From a bacterium D16-34 (GTDB lineage: Bacteria; Actinomycetota; Coriobacteriia; Coriobacteriales; Eggerthellaceae): a stretch of 64,000 nt of DNA. The stretch covers positions 1 through 64,000 of the forward strand of contig RAZB01000004.1 of NCBI GenBank assembly GCA_003612515.1. The letters run 5' to 3'. Shown one piece after another: positions 8,025 to 16,211 of this stretch. The translations under genes and the position numbers were made by a program. The notes beneath the pieces were generated by a model, which worked only from the letters and a program-made list of their open reading frames with translations, made no database searches and had not been told where the DNA came from. Within the stretch, counting starts at the first letter, position 1, and each line of letters begins with the position of its first letter.

Positions 8025-8921
8025 ATGCTTGACTTTCGCATAAAGACATTTTTGACGGTTTGCCGCACACTCAATTACACGCGCGCGGCCGAAGAATTGG
8101 CGCTCACCCAACCTGCTGTCACTCAGCAGATTGCCAGCCTCGAGCGCGACTATGGCGTCAAACTTTTCAGTTACAGCCACCGCAAGCTTTCACTTACTGC
8201 TGAAGGGCGCATCGCCTACCAGGGGCTTTCTGCCATTGCTCACGACGACGAGGTCTTGCGCAACAAAATGAGAGCCGCGTCTTTCGGGGCATCTATCCCC
8301 TTGCGTATCGGCATGACGCTTACCGCCGGCGAATACTTGGTGGCCGCACCTTTAGGTCGCTATTTGCGCGAACACCCTGAGATTTCAGTGACCGTCAGAT
8401 CGGGCGGCACGCGCGCAATTCTTGATATGCTCGACACCAATCAAATTGATTGCGCCTTTATGGAAGGCTTTTTCGATAAATCATCCTATGTTGGCAAAAA
8501 TCTCTGCACCGAACGCTTTGTTGCCATTTGCGCCAGCAATCATCGTTTTGCGAAAGAACCACGCTGTCTTGAAGACCTCCTTGGCGAAACGCTCATTCTG
8601 CGCGAACCCGGAAGCGGCAGCCGCGAGGTGCTCACGCACGCGCTTGCGGCACGCAATCTTTCAACCGAAGCATTCACAAATACGTGCACCGTAGAAAGCC
8701 TCGACATTATCAAGATTTTTGTGACCGAAGACTTAGGCATCTCATTTGTTTATGAAGCCGCTGTTGAGCAAGAATGCAACGCCGGGTCGCTTCGCGTCAT
8801 TGACCTGCCAGAAGCCCCTATGAGCCACGATGTCTGTTTCGTGCGCCTCAAAGGTTCCCTTCATGAAAAAGAAATGGACGAGTTGTTTGAGGCCATCAGC
8901 GCTCAGCAAAAGCGGATTTAG
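8025..8921 (+). CDS. LysR-family transcriptional regulator
   Basis: A 298-residue regulator of standard length. Residues 1-60 form the winged helix-turn-helix (NYTRAAEELALTQPAVTQQI, then LERDYGVKLF); residues ~90-295 form the ligand-sensing periplasmic-binding-like domain. GAAAGGA precedes the ATG at the proper distance. It is transcribed away from the TDT transporter across a 210-base gap that holds a T-N11-A palindrome, so that transporter is its likely target. The effector is unknown. Confidence 0.9.
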   Translation: MLDFRIKTFLTVCRTLNYTRAAEELALTQPAVTQQIASLERDYGVKLFSYSHRKLSLTAEGRIAYQGLSAIAHDDEVLRNKMRAASFGASIPLRIGMTLTAGEYLVAAPLGRYLREHPEISVTVRSGGTRAILDMLDTNQIDCAFMEGFFDKSSYVGKNLCTERFVAICASNHRFAKEPRCLEDLLGETLILREPGSGSREVLTHALAARNLSTEAFTNTCTVESLDIIKIFVTEDLGISFVYEAAVEQECNAGSLRVIDLPEAPMSHDVCFVRLKGSLHEKEMDELFEAISAQQKRI

Positions 8922-8991
8922 CAGGCTAGAAGGCGGATTGAGCCAGCCAGCTGAGAAGTTGATTTGGTCAGCTAAAAGCAGACCGAATCGG

Positions 8992-11310
8992 CTAAGCTTG
9001 CGCGCCCAGGCAATCCTTTAAAACAAGCAGCAGCTTGCGCGTGTCAATCGGCTTGGTGACATGCGCGCTCATCCCCGCTTCTCGAGCGCGGCGCTGCCCC
9101 TCCTCAAAAGCATCAGCGGTTGCAGCAATAATAGGCAAATTCGCCACATCAGAACGCGAAAGTGCTCGAATTGCACGCGTCGCGTCGTCGCCGGTCATCC
9201 GAGGCATGCGCATATCCATGACGATCGCATCAAAATAACCCGGCGTGGAGTGCTCAATGGCTGAAACAGCCTCATCTCCATCGCCTACCATCTCAACAAT
9301 AAACCCGTGCTCCATAAGAATAGCAGCCATAATCTCTCGCGAGAGTTCGTCGTCATCAACCACCAACACACGCCTTCCATCAAAACGCAGGCTGCTCACA
9401 TCCACGTCACACATTGGATCAGAATCAACTGCCCGCTGTTCAGAGTCAAGTTTTAGCGGAAGAGCAATGTTAAATTCGCTTCCCTTGCCAAGCTCACTGA
9501 CAACTTTTACCGTGCCACCCAAAAGATCAATAAAGCTCTTAGCGATAGTCATGCCCAGACCAGTGCCCTCTTTTGCACCAGAATTCGTAGCGGTATCGCG
9601 CTCAAAAGGCATAAAAATGCGATCGATAAAGCCCTCCGACATGCCGCAACCTGTATCACTCACCATAAAGTAATACATTGCTACCCCATGCGAAGATACG
9701 TCCTCTTCGCGCACCGTCACACTCACCTCACCGCCAGCATCGGTATATTTCACTGCATTGGCAACCGTATTCACGAGGATTTGGTTTATGCGCAGGTCAT
9801 CACCCAAAACATACTTATCACGAATGCCAGTAGTATCAACACTGAACGCCACATCTTTCTCGGCGGCTTGCGTAGAGAATACGTCAAACAAATTATCCAT
9901 CAGTTGTACTAGATTAAGCGACTGCTCTTTAAGGACAATCTTGCCGCTCTCAATACGGCTCACATCCAAAATATCATTGATAAGCTCCAGCAAATGTTCC
10001 CCAGAAACCACGATCTTCTCAAGACTATTTTGCACCGTGTCTAATTCATCCACGTGGTTAAGCGCATGTCGTGAGAAGCCCAAAATTGCATTGAGCGGCG
10101 TGCGGAAGTCATGCGAGATATTAGTCAAAAAAGTCGTCTTTGCCTCACTTGCATGCTGGGCAAGCGTAAGCGCACTTTGAAGTGCGTCTTTTTGGTCGAG
10201 TTGGTTTTTAACTTCCTCATTGATGTTTCTCGTTGCGAATACAACCTCGTCATCTGTGCCCGAAAGACGAATGACGCGCAGCTCAATGTAGTGCTCTTCG
10301 CCTTGATACAAACGCCTACAACTGATGGAAAAGTCGCCGTTGTCTTCGCCTAAATACGATTCAATTGATGACGGTGTCAGATGCGAATAGACATTAAGCC
10401 TATCTTCCTTCGCGATATAGTCACTGCAATAAGCATCCAACCAGTCTGTATATGACCCATCTTGACCTATTAGGTCTGCAAAATACTCTGCCACCTTATT
10501 GCGCAAAAGATATGGCGTCATTGTGTTCTCTTTGAAGTTGATTAAATAGAGGGCGAAATATTCCGAGCTTAAACTTTCAATAATCTCAGAACGACGTGCG
10601 CTTTTTGCCTCTACTTCCTTAAGAAGCGTTATATCTTCCAAAAAGCCATGCACAAAACGCGCCGTTGATCCTTTATGCGACATGCTCAAACGAATCCAGC
10701 GACCATTTTTCAGCTGGCCTTCGCAAAGCACCTGATCACAATCGTCCGAAAAATCTACGATGCTGTCATAGATGCGCTGGGCGGTCACATCATCTATAAA
10801 ACTATCAGCAAACGCTTGCACATCCAAATATTCAACATCCAAACCACAGCATTCACGTGCTGGCTCAGTCAGCAAAAGCAAGTGGGTGCGTACTTCATAA
10901 AACAGCATGCCCGCAGATATGCTCTCTAACACCGGATGAGCATGCGTCATCCATGCAGTAATATCTTGAATCTCATAACCACAATACCCACGCGCTATGG
11001 GAAATATAGCTACATTTTGGAACGTGCGGTACTCAACGGAGACCGTCTCAAACTCCACCGCTTCGCCGCAGTAAGCCGCACGATAGTAATAATCTAACCA
11101 CGCGCGATCGCCCTCAGGCCAAAGCTCATACACATTTTTGCCGCAATAATTATCAGGGACATTATCTGCCGTTGCAGCCATGGCTGCATTGAGATATTCG
11201 ATGGTAACATCAGTTGGGTTACCTGCTTCGTCAATATGGACTTGCGCAATACCGAAAGGACGTGTGCTGCGATCAAAGATCTCTTTGCAACACCTCAAAA
11301 TTTCGTCCAT
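8992..11310 (-). CDS. Cytoplasmic hybrid sensor histidine kinase with receiver domain
   Basis: A 772-residue phosphorelay protein. The first ~370 residues contain PAS-like sensory segments and no convincing membrane helix, so sensing is probably cytoplasmic. The dimerisation/phosphoacceptor region has NISHDFRTPLNAIL (His ~396). The ATPase domain has the N box (NTVANAVKYT), DTGCGM and GTGLGM. The C-terminal receiver (~650-770) has an acidic pocket (VVDDDE) and a phosphoacceptor aspartate in VMDMRMPRMTG (~699). No separate HPt or output regulator is adjacent, so its downstream partner is unknown. ATG 11310 follows AAAGG by five bases and is preferred to GTG 11316. Confidence 0.9.
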   Translation of the reverse strand: MDEILRCCKEIFDRSTRPFGIAQVHIDEAGNPTDVTIEYLNAAMAATADNVPDNYCGKNVYELWPEGDRAWLDYYYRAAYCGEAVEFETVSVEYRTFQNVAIFPIARGYCGYEIQDITAWMTHAHPVLESISAGMLFYEVRTHLLLLTEPARECCGLDVEYLDVQAFADSFIDDVTAQRIYDSIVDFSDDCDQVLCEGQLKNGRWIRLSMSHKGSTARFVHGFLEDITLLKEVEAKSARRSEIIESLSSEYFALYLINFKENTMTPYLLRNKVAEYFADLIGQDGSYTDWLDAYCSDYIAKEDRLNVYSHLTPSSIESYLGEDNGDFSISCRRLYQGEEHYIELRVIRLSGTDDEVVFATRNINEEVKNQLDQKDALQSALTLAQHASEAKTTFLTNISHDFRTPLNAILGFSRHALNHVDELDTVQNSLEKIVVSGEHLLELINDILDVSRIESGKIVLKEQSLNLVQLMDNLFDVFSTQAAEKDVAFSVDTTGIRDKYVLGDDLRINQILVNTVANAVKYTDAGGEVSVTVREEDVSSHGVAMYYFMVSDTGCGMSEGFIDRIFMPFERDTATNSGAKEGTGLGMTIAKSFIDLLGGTVKVVSELGKGSEFNIALPLKLDSEQRAVDSDPMCDVDVSSLRFDGRRVLVVDDDELSREIMAAILMEHGFIVEMVGDGDEAVSAIEHSTPGYFDAIVMDMRMPRMTGDDATRAIRALSRSDVANLPIIAATADAFEEGQRRAREAGMSAHVTKPIDTRKLLLVLKDCLGAQA

Positions 11311-11416
11311 GTTCACCTTTTACTCCCGTCGAATGAATTGTGAATCGGTATTTTTTCGCCATTATAAAATGCAAACGATTGCGTTGGCGAAGTTCTTAGT
11401 CTTGCCCGCCAATTGC

Positions 11417-12355
11417 TTACCCTTGCCCGCCAATCACCATATTCTGAAAATGCTCCGACATAAAGTTGTTGTTAAAATTTTCGTCAACCCACTCTTCAAA
11501 AGCATTCGCCGGAGGAATCCCCGCATCTCGCGCTGCACGACGCTCAAAGCACATTATGGTCATGAAGATATCGGCTATAAGATAGATTGAAAGCAGTGTG
11601 ACAAAAATTGCCTTTCTGCGCGTGGTTGGAATTCCGAGCGCCCAGAGAAGGTCGGGCATAATGAGCTTGTACCAGACATAGCCAAGCGCTCCCCAGAAAA
11701 ACAAAAATGGCACCGCAACCCATTTCGTGATTGCACCCGGCACACCTCCTGCAATGTAGTCCCAAGACACTGCTCCCAAAAAGGTTTCCATCCCCCAGCC
11801 TGTCAGCTGCTCCAACAAGCCACCCACCAGCATGGATACCACAAAGACGACCAGACCTGAAGCATGCGCTTGTCGCAGTCTAAACGTTACGATCGTCAGC
11901 AACACCGCCCCAACGCCATACAACGGACTAAACGGCCCCCAAACCAGCCCAACGCGACTTTCTGTCACGCCAGCAGTAATAAACATCCAAACTTCCTCAA
12001 GAAGAAGTCCCAGAACGGACCCGATAAAAAAGACCATGACAATCTGATACCAACCAAGTTTTAGGTGATTTAGGAACTCGTCTCGAACTTGCCTTTCAGC
12101 CTTGCGCACTTCGTCCATCTGCTGCTTATTCAAGCGCATCGAAGGTCGACGTTTGCGACCGCTGAGCTTTCGCTCCGCCTTTATAGCATCAATTTGTTGG
12201 AGCTTTAGCTTGATGTCAGCTGAAACAAGATCCTGGTCATAAACACGTTTGAGCTGCTTGCCGCGACCGAGCCATGACCAAAATGCGCTAATGCACCAAA
12301 AGACAAAAACAGCAACAAGAATGACAACAACAAGAGAGATAATAGAAAAAAGCAT
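11417..12355 (-). CDS. CmpB-like (putative ABC transporter) membrane protein
   Basis: A 312-residue membrane protein. An N-terminal anchor (~1-28) precedes a charged helical segment (~30-95), followed by four to five further hydrophobic segments. The central block (GSVLGLLLEEVWMFIT, then VWGPFSPLYGVGAVLL) matches the family named ABC_trans_CmpB, whose transport role is presumed rather than shown. No ATPase is adjacent. The start at 12355 has AGGA upstream. It is divergent from the winged-helix/nuclease-like gene. Confidence 0.7.
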   Translation of the reverse strand: MLFSIISLVVVILVAVFVFWCISAFWSWLGRGKQLKRVYDQDLVSADIKLKLQQIDAIKAERKLSGRKRRPSMRLNKQQMDEVRKAERQVRDEFLNHLKLGWYQIVMVFFIGSVLGLLLEEVWMFITAGVTESRVGLVWGPFSPLYGVGAVLLTIVTFRLRQAHASGLVVFVVSMLVGGLLEQLTGWGMETFLGAVSWDYIAGGVPGAITKWVAVPFLFFWGALGYVWYKLIMPDLLWALGIPTTRRKAIFVTLLSIYLIADIFMTIMCFERRAARDAGIPPANAFEEWVDENFNNNFMSEHFQNMVIGGQG

Positions 12356-12432
12356 ACGAGATCCTGGTTGGTTCTTTTAACATCAGCCACCAATTATATC
12401 CAAAGAAACATCCGCGAAAAAACGGAGAGATT

Positions 12433-13203
12433 ATGTCAGGAACACGTTACGCTAAAACCTCAAATACACCGCAAGCAGATGTCTATCAGCTTATTGCCTC
12501 AAGCGATGGAATTACCGCCCGCGAGATTGCTTCGCGGCTTGGCATTGACCGCAAAAGCGTAAATCAGCTGCTCTACAACAATCCCTTCGTTCACGATCTA
12601 TGCTATCACGACGACAACTACCTTTGGCACTGCCTGATTCAGCAGCGCTTTCCTCATGTGGGCTTGTTTGAATATGCTGGTTGGTATGGCACGGTGCATG
12701 AGTTTATGTCGCTTGACGAAGAGTCGTGGCTTGATGAGCTGCGTGTTGGCTGCAAGCGCATCGGACGCAATTTGAACGACACGCGTGGGCTTATTCACTC
12801 ATTTTGCGATACGCGCGAAACCATGCGTCAACTCTTCTCTGACCTGAGTGCATGTAAGGTTGCGTGCGATGAGTGGGAGGTTGTCTTTGAACTTCGCATC
12901 AAAACTGGCAAGTGGGTGCGCATCTATGCTGACGTGGTACTCATTTCGCCTAGTTGCGCGTTCTCGCTTGAGTTCAAGATGAAAAGCGAAGCACCACAAT
13001 CAGAGGTTGATCAGGCGGCGAAATACATCCCTTATCTGCAGGTAGTCCTCGGTTCGCACGTGCCCGTATTTCCAGCGCTAGTTTTGACCCAGTCATGTGA
13101 CCGGTTCGAAATGCTGAGCGCCAACAACGGATTGCTCGTGGCACTTTGTTCGGGGGACGCAATGCTTAATATCATCAATGAGCCGCTTCAGTTTTTAAAA
13201 TAG
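12433..13203 (+). CDS. Winged-helix protein with a PD-(D/E)xK nuclease-like C-terminus
   Basis: A 256-residue protein not recognised as a named family. Residues ~10-60 form a helix-turn-helix (SSDGITAREIASRLGIDRKS). Residues ~150-235 look like a restriction-endonuclease core: an aspartate in IYADVVLIS, then EFKMK about 14 residues later, and a following helix (SEVDQAAKYIPYL). The D...ExK spacing suits a PD-(D/E)xK enzyme, but activity is inferred only. GGAGAG precedes the ATG. A regulator with a degenerate nuclease fold is an alternative. Confidence 0.5.
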   Translation: MSGTRYAKTSNTPQADVYQLIASSDGITAREIASRLGIDRKSVNQLLYNNPFVHDLCYHDDNYLWHCLIQQRFPHVGLFEYAGWYGTVHEFMSLDEESWLDELRVGCKRIGRNLNDTRGLIHSFCDTRETMRQLFSDLSACKVACDEWEVVFELRIKTGKWVRIYADVVLISPSCAFSLEFKMKSEAPQSEVDQAAKYIPYLQVVLGSHVPVFPALVLTQSCDRFEMLSANNGLLVALCSGDAMLNIINEPLQFLK

Positions 13204-13264
13204 GTCAGCTGCCCCGGAAACGCATGGCGACCGCCTTCAAGATCAACGCTGTGAAAGGATTTCT

Positions 13265-13816
13265 ATGATACTTAAAACCGACCGACTCATTCTTCGCCCT
13301 TGGGAAGACTCAGATGCCCCTGAGCTTTTTCTTTACGCGAAAGACCCTGCCATAGGTCCGATTGCTGGCTGGCCGCCACACAAAAGCGTGGAGGAAAGCC
13401 GCCAAATAATTCGCCAAGTCTTTTCAGCGCCAGAGACGTACGCCGTCGTCCTCAAAGAGACAGGCAAGCCCATCGGAAGCATCGGGCTTCTCCTTGGCTC
13501 AAACTGCACCATTGCTTTGCCCGATGAAGCGTGTGAGTTGGGCTTTTGGATTGGCGTTCCCTATTGGGGTCAAGGGCTTATTCCTGAGGCATCGCGCGAG
13601 CTCATTCGCCACGCTTTCACCACGCTCGGAATGCGAGAGGTTTGGTGTACCGCCAACTTGGAGAACGCCAATTCCTTGCGTGTGCAGGAAAAACTCGGAT
13701 TCACCTTTGATCATGATATCCCGCAGTATTACAGCGAGCTTATGAACGAGATTGTAAGTCTGCGCGCAAACCGTCTGTTGCGCGCAGACTGGGAAAACAT
13801 GAGACAAGAGCACTAA
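13265..13816 (+). CDS. GNAT-family N-acetyltransferase (RimJ/RimL type)
   Basis: A 183-residue acetyl-CoA-dependent acetyltransferase. It opens with the RimJ/RimL-type ILKTDRLILRPWEDSD. It has the typical ELGFWIGVPYWGQGLIPEA segment, in which the acetyl-CoA pyrophosphate loop falls, and the closing NANSLRVQEKLGF. GAAAGGA lies before the ATG. The acceptor (ribosomal protein, antibiotic or small amine) cannot be told. It is 61 bases after the winged-helix/nuclease-like gene and may be co-transcribed with it. Confidence 0.85.
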   Translation: MILKTDRLILRPWEDSDAPELFLYAKDPAIGPIAGWPPHKSVEESRQIIRQVFSAPETYAVVLKETGKPIGSIGLLLGSNCTIALPDEACELGFWIGVPYWGQGLIPEASRELIRHAFTTLGMREVWCTANLENANSLRVQEKLGFTFDHDIPQYYSELMNEIVSLRANRLLRADWENMRQEH

Positions 13817-13875
13817 TGATCTAAAAAGCGCTGACGATTAAGCCAGTTCATGTGATCAAAACCCTGGTGATCAAG

Positions 13876-14307
13876 CTAGTCTATGAGACTAACCTGGATT
13901 TTGATTTTCCACCATGTGTTTTTTAGTTCGCAAGAGACAAGCTTGCCTCTCAGCGTTTTACCACCATCCATTAAGCGAGCTAGTAAAAAATTGCTATCAG
14001 CCGGAATGTAACCCATTTTCTTGCCTTGGTATTCCACGCGAATAGCCCACGCGTCGGCTTGGTTGTTGGGCTCACGAACTAAGGCAAACTGCGACCCGTC
14101 GGGCATATTGGTAACTATCGATGCAATGTTTCTCACGTGAGTTGTGCCAGCGATGCGCAATTCGTCATACAAGACTATCTCGGATTCAAAGGGCATTGGC
14201 ACTGAAAGCGCGGCATTGCCTACCAAACCCAACTGAGATGCTTGAGCGACCACAGCCAACCCGGCCGCTTGCCCGCCTTCGCTCGGCTCTGACCACATAT
14301 CGCTCAT
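13876..14307 (-). CDS. HIRAN domain-containing protein
   Basis: A 143-residue protein whose last ~100 residues match a HIRAN domain: IAGTTHVRN, FALVREPNNQADAWAIRV, then KKMGYIPADSNFLLARL. HIRAN domains bind DNA ends or 3' single strands in Rad5/HLTF-type remodellers, and stand-alone bacterial copies are thought to recognise damaged or stalled DNA. The N-terminal ~40 residues are low complexity. Its ATGA start overlaps the stop of the J-domain-like gene by four bases, so the two are translationally coupled. Confidence 0.75.
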   Translation of the reverse strand: MSDMWSEPSEGGQAAGLAVVAQASQLGLVGNAALSVPMPFESEIVLYDELRIAGTTHVRNIASIVTNMPDGSQFALVREPNNQADAWAIRVEYQGKKMGYIPADSNFLLARLMDGGKTLRGKLVSCELKNTWWKIKIQVSLID

Positions 14308-15089
14308 AAAACCACACCTCCCAACTGCGCAATCTTCTGTTCGTAGGTAGTATAGACTTCTTTTTGCTGCCCAATCATGGCCTTTAGCTCAGCTCTTCGA
14401 TCCGCAAGTTTTGCAGGGTTATCCAATAGTTCGACCAGGTTATATGGATACGTGCTTTTAATGCGCTCAAGCTTTTCCTCGAGCAGACGAAGTTGAGCCT
14501 GCGCCATAGCGAGGTCAATCTCAAGCTGAACTTCGGTTGACTCTTCTTCTTTCGGCGCCGCTTCGCGAGTTTCGTACTCCTCAGTAGCAGTTGCAACCAT
14601 TCGCAATGTGTCAAGATCTCCATTTTCGTAGGCTTTCTGCGCAATCATGAAAAATCGCTGCGCCTCATCAGGTAAATCTCCATGAATGTCAGGGTGCAAT
14701 CGCTTTATGAGTGTGCGATGTAGTTGTTTAAGTTCGCGGGATTCTGAGCGCGAAAGAAAACGTGTGTTACTGAACTGCTCTAGAAGCTCCAACTGCGCTG
14801 TACTGCAACGAACAACCTGCTCTTCCCACTCAGCAAACTCTTTGTCTAAAACCGACGTTACCTCAACTGCGTCAACCTGCTCACCACGATTTGCTGCGGC
14901 TTGCAAGAGCATAAACTGTCGCCTAATTCGTCGTGCCTTAATCTGCCACTTGAACAGGTCGTTTTCGAGACAACCGACGCTCTTTACATACTGCACCTGA
15001 ATTTGAGGGATAACCTGCAAAATGGTGTCGTCTATCTCTAATAACGTATCCACAATTTGCTGACGCACGCTCGCAAGCTCTTCTTGCAT
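14304..15089 (-). CDS. J-domain-like protein with flanking coiled coils
   Basis: A 261-residue soluble protein. The centre (~110-170) resembles a DnaJ J-domain, with an HPD tripeptide in LIKRLHPDIHGD followed by a helix (AQRFFMIAQKAYENGD); HPD is the element that stimulates Hsp70 ATPase. The N-terminal ~100 residues and the C-terminal ~80 are charged helices likely to form coiled coils. There is no zinc-binding or substrate-binding DnaJ domain, so it is not DnaJ itself. It is the upstream member of a two-gene unit with the HIRAN protein; the unit's role is unknown. Confidence 0.65.
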   Translation of the reverse strand: MQEELASVRQQIVDTLLEIDDTILQVIPQIQVQYVKSVGCLENDLFKWQIKARRIRRQFMLLQAAANRGEQVDAVEVTSVLDKEFAEWEEQVVRCSTAQLELLEQFSNTRFLSRSESRELKQLHRTLIKRLHPDIHGDLPDEAQRFFMIAQKAYENGDLDTLRMVATATEEYETREAAPKEEESTEVQLEIDLAMAQAQLRLLEEKLERIKSTYPYNLVELLDNPAKLADRRAELKAMIGQQKEVYTTYEQKIAQLGGVVL

Positions 15090-15347
15090 TGTTCTTCGTT
15101 GATAGTTTCTGCGGTCATCCTCAGCATCTCCTTAGGTTTCAGCGTTTTGAATAGTATGCCACACGTGCCGCTTTAGGGGTGTCCCATACTTGGCTGCTGT
15201 ACCCGCCAACCCGCTGAGCTCCTGACGCCACCCTGCTGCGCCCGCCACCTCTCTTCCGTGCGCGCCGCCTCGCTTCCGTGCGCGCCACCCTGCTGCGCCC
15301 GCAGCCCTACTGCCTCACTGCAACATTTGCATCTGAATTCCAAGTTT

Positions 15348-15464
15348 TGGCTGGAAAATGCCTCTCGTCGGTGATTCTGGAGGCAAATTGGTTTAAAAAG
15401 TGCCCTCGTCGGTGATTTCGACGCCGAAATGGGGGTAATTTCCCCGACGAGGGCACTTTTCCTG
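15348..15464. repeat. Dispersed repeat, copy B, with long inverted repeat
   Basis: The left part (15348-15372) matches the repeat at 84-114. Next, AAAAGTGCCCTCGTCGG near 15396 is mirrored by CCGACGAGGGCACTTTT near 15448, giving 17-bp perfect arms around a loop of about 35 bases. The left copy and the first hairpin arm share the pattern GCC-(C/T)-CTCGTCGGTGATT. It could be a small mobile element or a structured RNA. Confidence 0.55.
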
Positions 15465-15677
15465 CCAAAACCCCGAAAACACTGCCGATAGTTTATAAGT
15501 GTAACTATTTCGCCAGAACAAACACGTACAGTAAGATCTTTCCATTTTGATACATTGTTCTCGGTGACCTCGAAGTGGCTCGCCTCCTATTTGAGGATAT
15601 TTGCTGATCAACCCTCGAAAAACATCAGCAAGTAAACCTGCCACTTAACATAATGCATTAAATATAAAACACACTGC

Positions 15678-15724
15678 AATGTTTCATATTTGAATCATGC
15701 TATAATGTTTCAAATTTAAAGCAT
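15678..15724 (+). promoter_or_regulatory. hipB: Probable hipBA promoter with paired operators
   Basis: Two similar 21-bp direct copies lie at 15678-15698 and 15704-15724, both starting AATGTTTCA. Between them is an extended -10 (TG at 15698-15699, TATAAT at 15701-15706). TTTGAA and TTTCAAA also form an inverted repeat around the -10. This is a usual layout for HipB autorepression, about 55-100 bases before hipB. Confidence 0.55.
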
Positions 15725-15778
15725 TACCAATAGCGTACCGCATCTAAAACACTCCACACTTAAGATCGGATTATTCGC

Positions 15779-16207
15779 ATGTATAAGATTCAAATTCCGC
15801 GACAAATTGGAAAAATCATCAAAGAAAAACGACTCCAAGAAGGTCTAACACAAGAACAGCTAGCACAACTTTCAAACACATCACGATCCTTGATTTACCG
15901 TCTCGAAAAAGGAGTAATAACCGGTATCATGTTCGACAAGCTCTTCAGTGTACTAAAGGTATTAGAGCTTGAACTCGCTGTCATTGATACGCAAAACCCT
16001 CCAAGTGAGATCAACGAGATTTCACTTAACAACAAAACAACTCCGCCACAGCCAGAAAAGGACGGCCCCGCGGTCTCAACAGCAACCGGTCGCAAAACAA
16101 AGCGCAAAAACAACCCAAACAGGAACACCCAGAAACAATTCGAGAAAGAGCTTAAAGCTCTCCAAAACATCGAAGGTCTCGACTTCAAGCGGTATATAAA
16201 GGGATAA
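15779..16207 (+). CDS. hipB: HipB-like antitoxin, helix-turn-helix
   Basis: A 142-residue DNA-binding antitoxin. Residues ~8-65 form a Cro/C1-type helix-turn-helix (EGLTQEQLAQLSNTSRSLIY). The C-terminal half is a long, polar, Lys/Asn/Thr-rich tail ending in a short helical segment, longer than the tail of E. coli HipB (88 residues); such tails contact the toxin. It precedes hipA by four bases. It should repress its own promoter together with HipA through the repeats just upstream. Its AT-rich composition differs from its neighbours, suggesting acquisition. Confidence 0.85.
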   Translation: MYKIQIPRQIGKIIKEKRLQEGLTQEQLAQLSNTSRSLIYRLEKGVITGIMFDKLFSVLKVLELELAVIDTQNPPSEINEISLNNKTTPPQPEKDGPAVSTATGRKTKRKNNPNRNTQKQFEKELKALQNIEGLDFKRYIKG

Positions 16208-16211
16208 AGAA

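Larger units (their letters stand above)
15090..15778. other. Repeat-rich intergenic region upstream of hipBA
   Basis: No gene is supported. From 15226 to 15304 there are GC-rich short direct repeats (GCCACCCTGCTGCGCCCGC twice and CTTCCGTGCGCGCC twice). From 15348 to 15464 there is a dispersed-repeat copy followed by a large hairpin. From about 15640 the sequence becomes AT-rich and carries the probable hipBA promoter and operators. The sharp change in base composition marks the edge of the toxin-antitoxin island. Confidence 0.6.

Noticed and set aside
15393-15644. 83-codon minus-strand ORF upstream of hipB
   Set aside because: It covers the large hairpin and has no start signal or recognisable protein features.
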